A DNA stretch of 64,000 nt from an uncultured Bacteroidaceae bacterium (GTDB lineage Bacteria; Bacteroidota; Bacteroidia; Bacteroidales; Bacteroidaceae): contig CALUJL010000030.1 of assembly GCA_944320955.1 (NCBI GenBank), forward strand, positions 1 to 64,000, read 5' to 3'. A program made the position numbers and the translations under genes. Shown piece after piece: positions 33,948 to 42,794 of the stretch. The first letter of the stretch is position 1; each line of letters opens with the position of its first letter. The notes under the pieces were generated by a model. The model did no database searches and was not told the origin of the DNA. It worked only from the letters and a program-made list of their open reading frames with translations.

Positions 33948-34688
33948 ATGGCTACAGCTTTCAGCGATTTCGACCACCCCCGCCTGGGCCGCGTGCGCCT
34001 CTTTGTCGACAGCCGGGCGCGCCGCTTCGTTTTCCGCTACCCGCGGCGCGAGGAGCTCTGCGTGACTCTTCCGCCCGGAGTGGGGCGCGAGGCGCTCCTG
34101 GCCGTGCTCCGCGAGCGGGAAGATGCGCTGCTCCGCCTGCGGGCGCAGGCCGTGCAGCGCGCCGCAGTGGGCTGGGACTTCCGCGTGGAGGCGTCCCGCT
34201 TCTCCTTTGCCCTGCAGCCCTGCGACGGCCCCGCCGCCCGCCTGCAGCGCGCGGGCCGGGACGGGGGCGCGGCCTACCTCTATCTCCTGCCCCGCTCCTG
34301 CGCCGTGGAGGACGAGGGGGTGCAGCGCTCCCTGCGCCGTGCCCTGCTCTCCGCCCTCAGGCACGCCGCGGCGGCCGACTTCCCCCGCCGCGTGGAAGCG
34401 CTGGCGCGGCGGCACGGCTTCCGCCACGGGCAAGTGGCGGCGCGGGTCATGTACAGCCGTTGGGGCAGCTGCTCCTGCGGGGGCGACATCTCGCTCAGCG
34501 TCTTTCTGCTCCTGCTGCCGGAGCGGCTGGCGGATTACGTGGTCTGCCACGAGCTTTGCCATACCGTCGAGATGAACCACGGCCCGCGCTTCTGGCAATT
34601 GCTCGGCCGCACCCTCGGCGCCGACCCGCGCCTCCTGCGCCGGGAGCTGGCACCCTACGGGCGGCGCTTCCGCGCCTTCTTCGGGTAG
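33948..34688 (+). CDS. YgjP-like metallopeptidase domain protein (DUF45)
   Basis: 246 residues. The zinc-binding motif VVCHELCHTVEMNHGPRFW (HExxH plus a downstream His) and the preceding YSRWGSCSCGGDISLSVFLL are hallmarks of the DUF45/YgjP family of SprT-like minigluzincins. The protein is soluble with no signal peptide, and the physiological substrate is unknown for the family. The start at 33948 was chosen because it follows the -7 box; the upstream frame only reads through repeat R12. A glycosyltransferase gene follows 93 bases downstream on the same strand. Confidence 0.92.
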   Translation: MATAFSDFDHPRLGRVRLFVDSRARRFVFRYPRREELCVTLPPGVGREALLAVLREREDALLRLRAQAVQRAAVGWDFRVEASRFSFALQPCDGPAARLQRAGRDGGAAYLYLLPRSCAVEDEGVQRSLRRALLSALRHAAAADFPRRVEALARRHGFRHGQVAARVMYSRWGSCSCGGDISLSVFLLLLPERLADYVVCHELCHTVEMNHGPRFWQLLGRTLGADPRLLRRELAPYGRRFRAFFG

Positions 34689-34781
34689 CGGCGCGGCGCG
34701 GGAAAACGGGAGGAGAGACTTTTTTAACAGGATAGTAACACGCTTGCATTCCTCATGTAACACAATCAGCCCACATTTGCA

Positions 34782-35969
34782 ATGTCCAAACCGAAAAGCC
34801 GACATAGAAAAATGAAATACCTCTTCATCGTGCAGGGAGAAGGGCACGGCCATCTCACGCAGGCCCTTGCCCTGGAGCAGATACTCACGGCGCGCGGGCA
34901 TGAGATTGTGGAAGTGCTCGTGGGCGAAAGCCCTACGACGGCCGAGTTGCCCCCCTTCTTCCTCTCCCGCATCCAGGCGCCGGTATCCCGCTTCTTCAGC
35001 CCCGGGATCGAACTGAAGGACGACCGCAAGCGCGGCAATCTCCTGCGCAGCGCCCTCCAGGCCGGCAGGCATCTGCCCCGCTGCATGCGCTCCATGCGCC
35101 GGCTCAAGCAGCACATAGAGCGCAGCGGCGCCGACGCGGTGGTCAATTTCTACGAGGTCATCTGCGGACTTACCTACCTGTTTCTCGCCCCGAGCGTACC
35201 CCAAGTCTGCATTGCCCACCAGTACTTATTCCTCCATCCCCAGTTTGCTTTTCCCCTTTTCAGCGGGCGCAGGCGCCTGCGCATGCTGCGCTTCTTCACG
35301 CGGCTGACGTGCCTGGAGGCCACCGAGTGCCTGGCGCTTTCCTTCTACCCCCTGCCCCCCGACGAGAAAGGGGCAGTGCACGTCGTGCCGCCCCTCTTGC
35401 GTTCCGAGGTCCTCAACAGCCGCGCTGCCGAGGGCGACTATGTGCACGGCTACATGCTCAACGCCGGTTTCGTCGAAGAGCTGCTGGCCTGGCACAAGAC
35501 ACACCCGCAGGTACGCCTCCAGTTCTACCGCCGCGACCCCGAAGCCCTGCAGGCCGAGCAGGTGGACGATACGCTCGTCCTGCTCCAGCCCGACGGGCCT
35601 TCTTTCCTGCGGAGCATGGCCGGATGCATGGCTTATGCCACGACGGCCGGCTTCGAGTCCGTATGCGAAGCCATTTTCCTGGGCAAGCCCGTCCTGATGG
35701 TGCCTACGCATGTGGAACAGGAGTGCAACGCTTTCGACGCGGCGCGCTACGGCGCGGGCATCATTTCCGACAGCTTCGACCTCTCGCCCCTGCTCGACTT
35801 TGTGCGCGACTACCGCCCCCACACCGAGTTTCCCGCCTGGGCGCGCAGCGCGGGTGCCGCGATTGCCGCCCGCCTGGAGCGCGTGGCCGCCCTCTCCGTG
35901 CAGCAGCGCAAGCCCGGCCGCCCCGCCTCTTCCGGCCACGGGTGGCAGCCCACGGGCGCGCGGGTGTAG
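34782..35969 (+). CDS. GT-B fold glycosyltransferase of the MurG/GT28-like group
   Basis: 395 residues. The N-terminal KYLFIVQGEGHGHLTQALAL is the glycine-rich first strand/loop typical of GT28-like enzymes. The C-terminal donor-binding region has YATTAGFESVCEAIFLGKPV followed by LMVPTHVEQECNA, a typical nucleotide-sugar site. No signal peptide, so it probably works at the cytoplasmic face of the membrane. The family resembles archaeal and bacterial MJ1255-like glycosyltransferases. MSKPKSRHR or an internal ATG at 34812 (MKYLF) could be the start. No sugar or acceptor can be named. Confidence 0.87.
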   Translation: MSKPKSRHRKMKYLFIVQGEGHGHLTQALALEQILTARGHEIVEVLVGESPTTAELPPFFLSRIQAPVSRFFSPGIELKDDRKRGNLLRSALQAGRHLPRCMRSMRRLKQHIERSGADAVVNFYEVICGLTYLFLAPSVPQVCIAHQYLFLHPQFAFPLFSGRRRLRMLRFFTRLTCLEATECLALSFYPLPPDEKGAVHVVPPLLRSEVLNSRAAEGDYVHGYMLNAGFVEELLAWHKTHPQVRLQFYRRDPEALQAEQVDDTLVLLQPDGPSFLRSMAGCMAYATTAGFESVCEAIFLGKPVLMVPTHVEQECNAFDAARYGAGIISDSFDLSPLLDFVRDYRPHTEFPAWARSAGAAIAARLERVAALSVQQRKPGRPASSGHGWQPTGARV

Positions 35970-35972
35970 CCC

Positions 35973-36070
35973 CTTCCGGGGAAAAGCCCTGCCGGTTTCT
36001 CCAAAAAGCGCTGCCGCTTTCCGGCAAAAGTGCTGCCACTTTCCGGAAAAAGCGGCAGCGCTTTTTCCGC
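35973..36070. repeat. Palindromic-unit array R13
   Basis: Four units directly after the glycosyltransferase stop and upstream of the -7 box of the next gene, so it is a 3' flanking array here. Confidence 0.85.
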
Positions 36071-36165
36071 TTTCCTGCCCCGCTTTCCCCGCCCCGGGCG
36101 TACCTTTTGGGGTAAAAACGGGGGACTTTTCTCCCTTCCCCCGTGGAGGAAAAGAAAGAAAAGCC

Positions 36166-36173
36166 TATATTTG
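36166..36173 (+). promoter_or_regulatory. Bacteroidetes-type -7 box
   Basis: TATATTTG 26 bases upstream of the ATG at 36199; no good -33 match. Confidence 0.5.
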
Positions 36174-36198
36174 CCCGCAAACCAATACCTTGAAACCT

Positions 36199-36648
36199 AT
36201 GAGACATACCCTGCTTTCCGGCGGCCTCGCAGCCGCTCTTTTCCTCCTCGCTTCCGCTTTTTCCCCCGCCGCAGCCCGGGAGAAGGGAGAGTACCCCATC
36301 GCCGGCATCTGGCAGATGGCGGTAGAAATAATAGACGGGGCGAAAGTCCAGGTAGTCCGTGGCCCGATTTTCAAAATCCTCGGCGAAGACGGCTCGATGT
36401 GCAACCTGAACGCCATGGGGCGGCAGGCCGTGCTCACACAACAGGGCACGTATGAGATGACGAGCGACAGCACCTACGTCGAAAACCTCCTCCCTTCGGC
36501 CCGGAACAACTTCACCCCCGGGCAGGGGCGCATGAAGTACCGGCTCGAAGACGGGGGGCGCATCCTGCGCGCGCAGTGGTTTAACGAAGCGACCGGCCAG
36601 TGGCAGCCCGAAATGTACGTCCGCGTCACGCTCGAAGGCACAAAGTAA
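36199..36648 (+). CDS. Small secreted protein, member 1 of four tandem paralogs
   Basis: 149 residues with signal peptide MRHTLLSGGLAAALFLLASA...PAAA. The mature part has the pattern common to all four members: IAGIWQM, FKILGEDGS, a GTYEMTSDSTYVE block, MKYRLEDGG, and a C-terminal W-P-E-M-Y segment. The size and beta-rich pattern suggest a small lipocalin-like or DUF4488-like periplasmic domain; I cannot confirm the family by eye. The second member begins only 4 bases after its stop. Confidence 0.75.
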   Translation: MRHTLLSGGLAAALFLLASAFSPAAAREKGEYPIAGIWQMAVEIIDGAKVQVVRGPIFKILGEDGSMCNLNAMGRQAVLTQQGTYEMTSDSTYVENLLPSARNNFTPGQGRMKYRLEDGGRILRAQWFNEATGQWQPEMYVRVTLEGTK

Positions 36649-36652
36649 AGCC

Positions 36653-37105
36653 ATGTTCCCCCCGCGTCTTTTCCTCCCCCTCCTTGCCGCCCTCCTGCTG
36701 GCGGCTTCCCCTTTGCGTGCCGGGGGCGGCGGCGAGGCGGATCGGCACCCGCTGGTCGGCGTGTGGCAGAATATATATAATGTATATAAGGACGGCACTT
36801 CCCACCACCACTACCGCGCCTTTCTGAAAATTTTCGGCGCCGACGGCTCGTTTTGCAACGTCACTTTCCAGCCCGGCGGCATGGCCTGCACCTCGCAGCG
36901 CGGCACTTTTGAGGTTTTGAGCGACTCGACCTACGTGGAGCGCATCACCTATTCCGTAGATCCCCGCTTCTCTGGCCGCGACAGCCGCCTCTTCTATCGT
37001 TTGACCCACGGCGGGGAGCAGCTCACGGTGCTCTGGTTCGACACCGGGGGCGGCGTCTACGTCCCCGAGTTGTGGCGCCGTGTGGGCAACGTGCCCGGGG
37101 AATGA
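36653..37105 (+). CDS. Small secreted protein, member 2 of four tandem paralogs
   Basis: 150 residues; signal peptide to about residue 23 (LFLPLLAALLLAASPLRAGG). Mature features: LVGVWQN, FLKIFGADGSFCNVTF, RGTFEVLSDSTYVERITY, RLFYRLTHGG and YVPELWRRV. This member alone has a His-rich spot (SHHHYR) after the first Trp. The 4-base gap to member 1 implies one transcript. The unusual TA-rich stretch at 36769-36790 (codons for NIYNVYKD) stands out in an otherwise GC-rich gene. Confidence 0.75.
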   Translation: MFPPRLFLPLLAALLLAASPLRAGGGGEADRHPLVGVWQNIYNVYKDGTSHHHYRAFLKIFGADGSFCNVTFQPGGMACTSQRGTFEVLSDSTYVERITYSVDPRFSGRDSRLFYRLTHGGEQLTVLWFDTGGGVYVPELWRRVGNVPGE

Positions 37106-37149
37106 CCCTGCGCCGCGCGGCACACCCCCCACAGCCGCCCCGCGGACGG

Positions 37150-37238
37150 CAGGAAGCGCTGCCGCTTTTTCCCAAAAGCGCTGCAACTTTTCTCGAAAAG
37201 CGCCTGCACTTTCTTCCCAAAGCGTAGGCGCTTTTTTT
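37150..37238. repeat. Palindromic-unit array R14
   Basis: About four units between members 2 and 3 of the paralog cluster. The rest of 37106-37453 is GC-rich, then AT-rich near the next promoter; I see no gene in it. Confidence 0.85.
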
Positions 37239-37420
37239 GCGCCGCGGCGCGTGCTCCCTTCCCCGGCGGCAGCCCTTCTGCCCGCCTCCGCAGCCCCTTT
37301 CCGGGCGCGTTGCAGCCCTTCGGGGGGGCGCATACGCCTCTTTTTGGGCCATTCCCCTCTGTTTTTCGCGAAAAAAGCATATTTTTTTATGGAAAGATGC
37401 TTGTCTATGAAAAAAAACGG

Positions 37421-37428
37421 TATCTTTG
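37421..37428 (+). promoter_or_regulatory. Bacteroidetes-type -7 box for paralog members 3 and 4
   Basis: TATCTTTG 26 bases before the ATG at 37454. A CTTG at 37400-37403 is the only -33 candidate, with a short 17-base spacer. Confidence 0.5.
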
Positions 37429-37453
37429 TTGGTGAATAAAAACCTTTATTGCT

Positions 37454-37918
37454 ATGAAAACATCAGTTCTAATCCGCGGGATGCTTGCCGTAAGCTTATT
37501 GTTGCTTTCCCCCTTTTCCCGACTCGAGGCGCAAGTAGTAGATGCAAAGCCTACCATTGTGGGCGTATGGCAGAAGGCCATGTATCAACAAGGCTATCCC
37601 CTTCCGACCGTGAGGTACATGCCGATTTTCAAATTCCTCAACGAAGACGGCTCGTTCTACCAGATGGATACGCACAACAGGAAGGCTTTCATCATACACG
37701 TCGGCACTTTTGACATAAAGAGCGACACTTCCTACGTGGAGCACATCACCAAATCTCCATACCGCGGCTTCACCGGCCGGCACAGTGAAGTGAAATATCA
37801 CCTCGACCCTACGGGAAAGACGCTGACCACCGAGTGGTATAACACAGAGACCAAGGCCTGGGAGCCGGAAATGTACATCCGCATCGAAGCTCCCGAGTTC
37901 AAAGACATCGCGCACTGA
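37454..37918 (+). CDS. Small secreted protein, member 3 of four tandem paralogs
   Basis: 154 residues with a signal peptide ending near residue 25 (SRLEAQ). Mature features: IVGVWQKAM, FKFLNEDGSFYQM, GTFDIKSDTSYVEHI, VKYHLDPTGKTLTTEWYN and WEPEMYIRIE. Closest in layout to member 4, which follows after 54 bases. Codon usage is less GC-biased than in members 1 and 2, hinting that the two halves of the cluster have different histories. Confidence 0.75.
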   Translation: MKTSVLIRGMLAVSLLLLSPFSRLEAQVVDAKPTIVGVWQKAMYQQGYPLPTVRYMPIFKFLNEDGSFYQMDTHNRKAFIIHVGTFDIKSDTSYVEHITKSPYRGFTGRHSEVKYHLDPTGKTLTTEWYNTETKAWEPEMYIRIEAPEFKDIAH

Positions 37919-37972
37919 GGCGCTTTTGTAAGTAACCCGAAGTGAAACCATAAAAAGTAAAACCTGAAGATC

Positions 37973-38428
37973 ATGAAAGCATATCGTCTTTTAGGCTGCC
38001 TCCTTGCCGCAGGCCTGATGTTCGCGCTGCCTTTCGGCGCGATGGCGCAAGGGAAAACTCCGAGTCCGCTGGTTGGAATCTGGCAAAAAGTAGTGAAAGG
38101 CTCCGGGAACGTCATAGGTGACGGCATAGAGTACATGTTCGAATTCAAAGTCCTGCGCGGCGACGGCACATTTTACAATATGAATATGCTCGACGGCGGC
38201 ATGACAAGCATCCGGGACAAGGGCGTTTATCAGATAACGAGCGACTCGACTTACGTGGAGCGCATCACCGGTTCGGCATTCGACATGTTCAAAAACCGCG
38301 ACAGCAAGATGAAATACCGTCTTTCGCCGGATGGACAGACGCTTTATACCGAGTGGTATCACGACGCGCTGAAGCTCTGGATGCCGGAGCTGTGGATGAA
38401 AGTCGTGGTCCCCGCAGAGGAAATGTAA
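37973..38428 (+). CDS. Small secreted protein, member 4 of four tandem paralogs
   Basis: 151 residues; signal peptide to about residue 25 (FALPFGAMAQ). Mature features: LVGIWQKVV, FKVLRGDGTFYNM, GVYQITSDSTYVERI, MKYRLSPDGQTLYTEWYH and WMPELWMKV. It is followed by a strong terminator at 38452-38495, marking the end of the cluster. Confidence 0.75.
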   Translation: MKAYRLLGCLLAAGLMFALPFGAMAQGKTPSPLVGIWQKVVKGSGNVIGDGIEYMFEFKVLRGDGTFYNMNMLDGGMTSIRDKGVYQITSDSTYVERITGSAFDMFKNRDSKMKYRLSPDGQTLYTEWYHDALKLWMPELWMKVVVPAEEM

Positions 38429-38451
38429 CTCCTCCGTAGCGCAACGAATCA

Positions 38452-38495
38452 AGTGCGGCGCGCCTCGCTTCGGCAAGGTGCGCCGCACTATTTTT
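38452..38495 (+). terminator. Terminator of the small secreted-protein cluster
   Basis: AGTGCGGCGC at 38452-38461 pairs perfectly with GCGCCGCACT at 38480-38489, with further inner pairing, followed by ATTTTTA. Confidence 0.85.
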
Positions 38496-38566
38496 ACCCC
38501 TGCTGTTGCGACGGCAGGGCGGGGCAGCGGCGTGGGAGGGATGCTGCCGCGCAGGGGGCCGGAAAC

Positions 38567-38650
38567 GGCGGCGCTTCCGGTAGAAAGTTGCAGCACTTTT
38601 GGGAAAAAGTTGCAGCACTTTTGGGAAAAAGCGCTTCCGCTTTTTCCGGG
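38567..38650. repeat. Palindromic-unit array R15
   Basis: Contains a perfect tandem duplication of one 22-base unit (starting at 38586 and 38608). It lies between convergent genes; the rest of 38429-38764 holds the terminator and no gene. Confidence 0.88.
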
Positions 38651-38764
38651 CGTCGGCTGCGGAGCTCGGGCGGAGTCCTGCCGGAGACATGGAAATGCGG
38701 CGCGGGAGGGAGGGGAAAGCCGTGCCGCAAGAATGGGGAAGCCGTGCCGGGGCCGGCGGGAAGT

Positions 38765-39892
38765 TCAGCCCAGGAGACGGTAGAGCCCCCCGTACATCGG
38801 ACGGACGAGGCCCTTCATTTCCAGTTCGAAGAGCAGCGCGGAGAGCCGGTATACGGGCAAGTTGCACTCTACGACCAGCGTATTGAGCGGCGCCCCCTCG
38901 GGAAAGCGGCGCAAGGCCTGCACCACGCACTCCTCTTCGGCGCCCAGCTCGGGGAAAAGCTCCCGCTGCACGGCGCGCGGCGCTGCACCGGCCGTCGTCC
39001 AGCCGAGCGCTTTTGCAAAGTCCTCCGCCGAGGTGACGAGCGCGGCCTTGTTGTCGCGGATCAGGCGGTTGCATCCCGCGGAGAATTCATCGTCCGCCCG
39101 CCCGGGAAAGGCAAAGCATTCGCGCCCGTAGCTCAGCGCGATTTCAGAAGTGATGAGGGCCCCTCCCTTAATAGCGGACTCCACTACGAGCGTTGCCTCG
39201 CAGATTCCGGCAATTATGCGGTTCCTTCTGACAAAGTTCTGCCGCTCGGGGCGCGTTCCGGGCGGGAATTCCGTCAGCACGCCGCCGCGGTGCGTCATTT
39301 CCGCTGCCGTATTGCGGTGGAGGGGCGGGTAAATCGAGTCGATGCCGTGCGCCAGTACGCCGATCGTGGGCAGCCCGCAGGCCAGCGCGGCGCGGTGGGC
39401 GCAAATATCCACGCCGTAAGCCAGGCCGCTCACTACAAGAGTTCCCGGGCAGAACTGCGCCAGGTCGCGGACGAAGGCCTCGCAGAGGGAAGCGCCGTAG
39501 GGCGTCATGCGGCGGGTGCCTACGATGGCCACGGAATGTGCGGCGTTCATCGACGCCGTGCCGCGGTAGTAGAGCACGGGCGGCGCATCGCAGCACTCGC
39601 GCATGCGCTCCGGATAGTCGTCTTCCCAGTAGGGGATGATGCGGTAGCCGCCCCGTTCGGCCGTTTCCCATGCCGCCCGGGCGTAGCGGAAGGCCTCTTC
39701 GCTGTCGGCGAGCAGGGACTTCAGGCGTTCGGCACTGCCGGGAGGCAGGTTGAGCTGCGCGGCGGCGCCGGCTTCGAAGAGGCGCGCGGCGCTCCCCGCG
39801 GCGGCGAGCAGGGCGCGGGCCGTATGCGCCCCGATGCCGCGGATGCGGGTCAGTGCCAGGGAGGCGAGGGTCTCTTGTCGGTCGGGCTTCAT
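38765..39892 (-). CDS. dprA: DNA-processing protein DprA (Smf)
   Basis: DprA protects incoming single-stranded DNA during transformation and loads RecA on it. 375 residues: an N-terminal helix-hairpin-helix/SAM-like part (about 1-80), then the Rossmann-like DprA core (about 105-310) with VAIVGTRRMTPYG, VVSGLAYGVDICAHRAAL, VLAHGIDSIYPP and the LTEFPPGTRPERQNFVRRNR block, and a C-terminal winged-helix DML1-like domain (about 315-375). The start at 39892 overlaps the thioesterase stop (ATGA). With comEC in the same window, part of a competence pathway is present. Confidence 0.97.
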   Translation of the reverse strand: MKPDRQETLASLALTRIRGIGAHTARALLAAAGSAARLFEAGAAAQLNLPPGSAERLKSLLADSEEAFRYARAAWETAERGGYRIIPYWEDDYPERMRECCDAPPVLYYRGTASMNAAHSVAIVGTRRMTPYGASLCEAFVRDLAQFCPGTLVVSGLAYGVDICAHRAALACGLPTIGVLAHGIDSIYPPLHRNTAAEMTHRGGVLTEFPPGTRPERQNFVRRNRIIAGICEATLVVESAIKGGALITSEIALSYGRECFAFPGRADDEFSAGCNRLIRDNKAALVTSAEDFAKALGWTTAGAAPRAVQRELFPELGAEEECVVQALRRFPEGAPLNTLVVECNLPVYRLSALLFELEMKGLVRPMYGGLYRLLG

Positions 39893-40296
39893 GAGGGGAG
39901 ATAGGGGCGGAAGGTTTCGTCGAACAAGGGGCAGCCCGCCAGCCGGCCGCCTATGAGGCATACGGTCTCCACGCTGGCGCGGAGCGAGAGGCGGCCGTCG
40001 GCTTTGCGGTAGATGTCCTGCAGGAAGATGTATTTGATGCCCTCCTTCTGCAGGGCGAGCCTGCTGATGAAGACATCGCCGCTGCGCAGGGGTGCCTTGA
40101 AGGCCATGCTGATGCGGGCGACCACGGGGTCTATGCCCTCCTCGTGGAGGCGGGCGAAGCTGAGTCCTGCGGCACAGAGGAATTCGTGCCGCGTGTGTTC
40201 GATGTAATGCTGGTAGTTGGCGTTGTTGACGATGCCTTGCAAATCGCATTCGTAGTCACGCACTTTCATTTCGAGCTCGAAGATGTATTTTTGCAT
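39889..40296 (-). CDS. Acyl-CoA thioesterase of the hotdog (YbgC/4HBT) family
   Basis: 135 residues from MQKYIFELEMKVRDYE. The signature YECDLQGIVNNANYQHYIEHTRHEFL is characteristic of 4-hydroxybenzoyl-CoA-thioesterase-like hotdog proteins, with Asp in the catalytic position. Such enzymes hydrolyse short or aromatic acyl-CoA thioesters; the substrate is unknown. Translationally coupled to dprA by a 4-base overlap, an arrangement found in many Bacteroidetes as I recall, although the functions are unrelated. Confidence 0.92.
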   Translation of the reverse strand: MQKYIFELEMKVRDYECDLQGIVNNANYQHYIEHTRHEFLCAAGLSFARLHEEGIDPVVARISMAFKAPLRSGDVFISRLALQKEGIKYIFLQDIYRKADGRLSLRASVETVCLIGGRLAGCPLFDETFRPYLPS

Positions 40297-40340
40297 GGGG
40301 TAGGGGTTTTGCGGGTCGGTTGCTCTCCTCGCGGGAGGGG

Positions 40341-40470
40341 GCGGCAGGGTTTCCGGCGGGAAGATGCAGGGCTTCCGGGAGAAAGCGCCTGCGCTTTCCG
40401 GGAAAACATGCAGCGCTTTCCGGGAAAAGCGGCAGGGCTTTTGGCGGAAAGCGGCAGCGCTTTCTTTCCC
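40341..40470. repeat. Palindromic-unit array R16
   Basis: About five units in the 200-base gap between the U32 gene stop (40497) and the thioesterase start (40296), same strand. Confidence 0.85.
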
Positions 40471-40496
40471 CGGCCTTGCCGCCGCGGGGCGGAAGC

Positions 40497-41810
40497 TCAG
40501 GAGCCGGAGCGGGCTTCCTGCGCTTCGCGCCAGCGTTGCGCACGGTCTTTGACCTGCGAGGAGGGCACTATTTTGTATAACTTGTCGGCGGGGCGCACTT
40601 TGGCGGGCGTCTTGGTGGAGAAGTGCACGCCCTTTTCCACGGTTTCCACGGGCTTGAGGTCGACGCGCGCTTCCTCCAGCGTCAGGCGGAGCGCCCCGGT
40701 TGTCGGCCCGGTGACGAGGAGTTTGTCGCCGCGCCGCAGCTCTCCGGCCTCCGTGGCGAACTCCGCCACGCCGAGCCGCGTGAAGTATTTCACGGCGCGG
40801 CCTATGTAGACCTTCGTTTCCGTAGCGCCCGAGCCGTAGCGCGTGCTCCATTCGCCGAGGCGCTGCCCGAGATAGTAGCCGTCCCAGAAGCCCCGGTTGA
40901 AGACGGTGGCGAGGCGGCGGTCCCATTCGTCCTTGCGTTCTTCCGTGAAGTTGCCCTCCAGGCAGGCGCGGGCGGCCTCCTTGTAGCAGCTTGCCACGGT
41001 GCTCACGTACTCCGGCCCCCGCGCCCGTCCCTCAATCTTGAAGACGCGCACGCCGGCCTCCAGCATCGCGTCGAGAAAGCGCACGGTCTTCAGGTCCTTG
41101 GGCGACATGATATACTGGTTGTCCACTTCCAGTTCCACGTCCGAGTCGCGGTCCTTGACGAGGTAAGCCCTGCGGCAAATCTGCACGCACGCCCCACGGT
41201 TTGCCGAAGAGCCCTGCTCGTGGAGCGAGAGGTAGCACTTGCCGGAGACGGCCATGCACAGCGCTCCGTGGCAAAACATCTCGATGCGGACGGGCCTCCC
41301 CGAGGGGCCGCAGATGTTTTCCCGCAGGATGGTCTCGTAGATGCGGCGCACCTGGGCGAGGTTGAGCTCGCGGGCGAGGACCACGACGTCGGCATAGCGG
41401 GCGTAGAAGCGCAGGGCTTCGGCGTTGCTGATGTTGAGCTGTGTGGAAAGGTGCACCTCCAGCCCGATGCTCCGTGCGTACTCCAGTGCGGCGACGTCTG
41501 CGGCAATGACGGCCGAGATGCCTGCCGCGCGGGCGCAATCCATAGTGCGGCGCATGAGGGGCAGGTCATCGTCGTAGAGAATGGTGTTGACCGTCAGGTA
41601 GCTCCTTACGCCGCTCCGGGCGCAGAGCCCGGCTATTTCCGGCAGGTCGGCCAGCGTGAAGGTCTTGGCCGAGTGGGCGCGCATGTTGAGGTGTTCTACG
41701 CCGAAGTAGACGGAGTCTGCCCCCGCGCGGATGGCGGCGGCAAGGGATTCGCGCGAGCCCACGGGGGCCATGATTTCAATCGGTTCTTGTTTGTATTCTT
41801 CGTATTGCAT
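40497..41810 (-). CDS. Peptidase U32-family protein (tRNA hydroxylation type)
   Basis: 437 residues. N-terminal IEIMAPVGSRESLAAAIRAG and DSVYFGVEHLNMRA are the TIM-barrel start of the U32 family; LSTQLNISNAEALRFY and the cysteine cluster FCHGALCMAVSGKC...GACVQICRR follow, and a C-terminal beta domain (about 330-420) contains RRGDKLLVTGP. Members with this cysteine pattern (TrhP/YegQ) form 5-hydroxyuridine in tRNA with an iron-sulfur cluster; older annotations call them collagenase-like proteases. The tRNA role is inferred from the family. Cytoplasmic. Confidence 0.92.
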   Translation of the reverse strand: MQYEEYKQEPIEIMAPVGSRESLAAAIRAGADSVYFGVEHLNMRAHSAKTFTLADLPEIAGLCARSGVRSYLTVNTILYDDDLPLMRRTMDCARAAGISAVIAADVAALEYARSIGLEVHLSTQLNISNAEALRFYARYADVVVLARELNLAQVRRIYETILRENICGPSGRPVRIEMFCHGALCMAVSGKCYLSLHEQGSSANRGACVQICRRAYLVKDRDSDVELEVDNQYIMSPKDLKTVRFLDAMLEAGVRVFKIEGRARGPEYVSTVASCYKEAARACLEGNFTEERKDEWDRRLATVFNRGFWDGYYLGQRLGEWSTRYGSGATETKVYIGRAVKYFTRLGVAEFATEAGELRRGDKLLVTGPTTGALRLTLEEARVDLKPVETVEKGVHFSTKTPAKVRPADKLYKIVPSSQVKDRAQRWREAQEARSGS

Positions 41811-41845
41811 AAGTCTTCAGTTTCTTCTGCCCCGCCCGGGGGCGG

Positions 41846-41971
41846 GTGCTGCCGCTTTCGGCGGAAAGCGCAGGGGCTTTCCGGAAAAAGCGCTGCATGT
41901 TTTTCCCAAAAGCGCTGCATGCTTTGGCAGGAAGTGCTGCATCTTTTTTGCGAAAGCGCTGCGTCTTTCTG
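41846..41971. repeat. Palindromic-unit array R17
   Basis: About five units upstream of the U32 gene and downstream of the DUF2059 gene; the longest uninterrupted run in this part of the window. Confidence 0.87.
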
Positions 41972-42107
41972 CCGTGAGTCCCGCCGGCCTCCTTCAGCGG
42001 CGTTGCCGCCCTCTTCCCGGCGCGCTGCCGGCCGTCCCGCTCAGGGCTGCGCCTTCCGCCCCGCGGCGCGGCGGATGGCGCAGCAGAGCCCTTGGGCGGG
42101 GCGGGGT

Positions 42108-42638
42108 TTACAGCTCTTTGAGCAATTTTTTCTCCTTGAGGGTCTGGAGGATGGACTGCATCTTCTCGGTGCCGTAGCGGGCGGAGACCTGGTAGAGCTC
42201 CTTGCTTAGCTGGGGCATGGCCTGCGCGATGCGGCGGCCGGCGGCGGTGCGGAAGAAATCGTTGTAGGCGCGGAGGTCGTCGAGCCCCAGGTGTTTCTGG
42301 TAGGACTGCGCGACAATCCGGACGAGGTCGAGGGTGAAGTCTTTGAAGAACTCGTCGGTTATCTGCAGGGCCTCTTCGGGATCGGGCGAGGCGCTGCGGA
42401 TGGTTTGCTCCATCATCTGCCGCAACTGCGGGGTCACGGCTTCGAGGGCTTCGTAGGAGCCGGAGTTTTTCAGGAATTCCGTCACGGCTTCGAGGTATTC
42501 GGGGCTGACGGTTTCGCTTTCGCTTTGGGGCGCGGCGGGGGCGGTGCTGGCGGTCCCGGCACCGGCGGGGGCGGCGGCGGACAGGGGCGCGCCGCAGGCG
42601 GCCGCCAGGAGCAGGGCGAGGAGGAGGGTGTGCTTCAT
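42108..42638 (-). CDS. DUF2059 exported protein
   Basis: 176 residues. Signal peptide MKHTLLLALLLAAACGAPLSAAA (a Cys at 15 could act as a lipobox, but LAAAC is followed by another cleavage-like AAA). An Ala/Pro/Ser linker is followed by a helical domain (about 48-176) with LRQMMEQTIRSA, FTLDLVRIVAQSYQKHLGLD and YNDFFRTAAGRRIAQAMPQL, which matches DUF2059. The function of the family is unknown. A weak -7 box (TTTCTTTG near 42674) lies 30 bases upstream. Confidence 0.85.
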   Translation of the reverse strand: MKHTLLLALLLAAACGAPLSAAAPAGAGTASTAPAAPQSESETVSPEYLEAVTEFLKNSGSYEALEAVTPQLRQMMEQTIRSASPDPEEALQITDEFFKDFTLDLVRIVAQSYQKHLGLDDLRAYNDFFRTAAGRRIAQAMPQLSKELYQVSARYGTEKMQSILQTLKEKKLLKEL

Positions 42639-42794
42639 GGGTCGGGGATTTTCGGGGTGAATTCTTTTGCAAAGAAAGCCTTTTTCGGCCACTTTGCGGC
42701 AGGCTTTCGGCAAAAAGTTGCCGCCGCGTGCGGGAAAAAGCGTACTTTTGTGCCCCGCTCCGCCTGCGCCGGCTGCCCGAGGGGGCTGCGCGCG

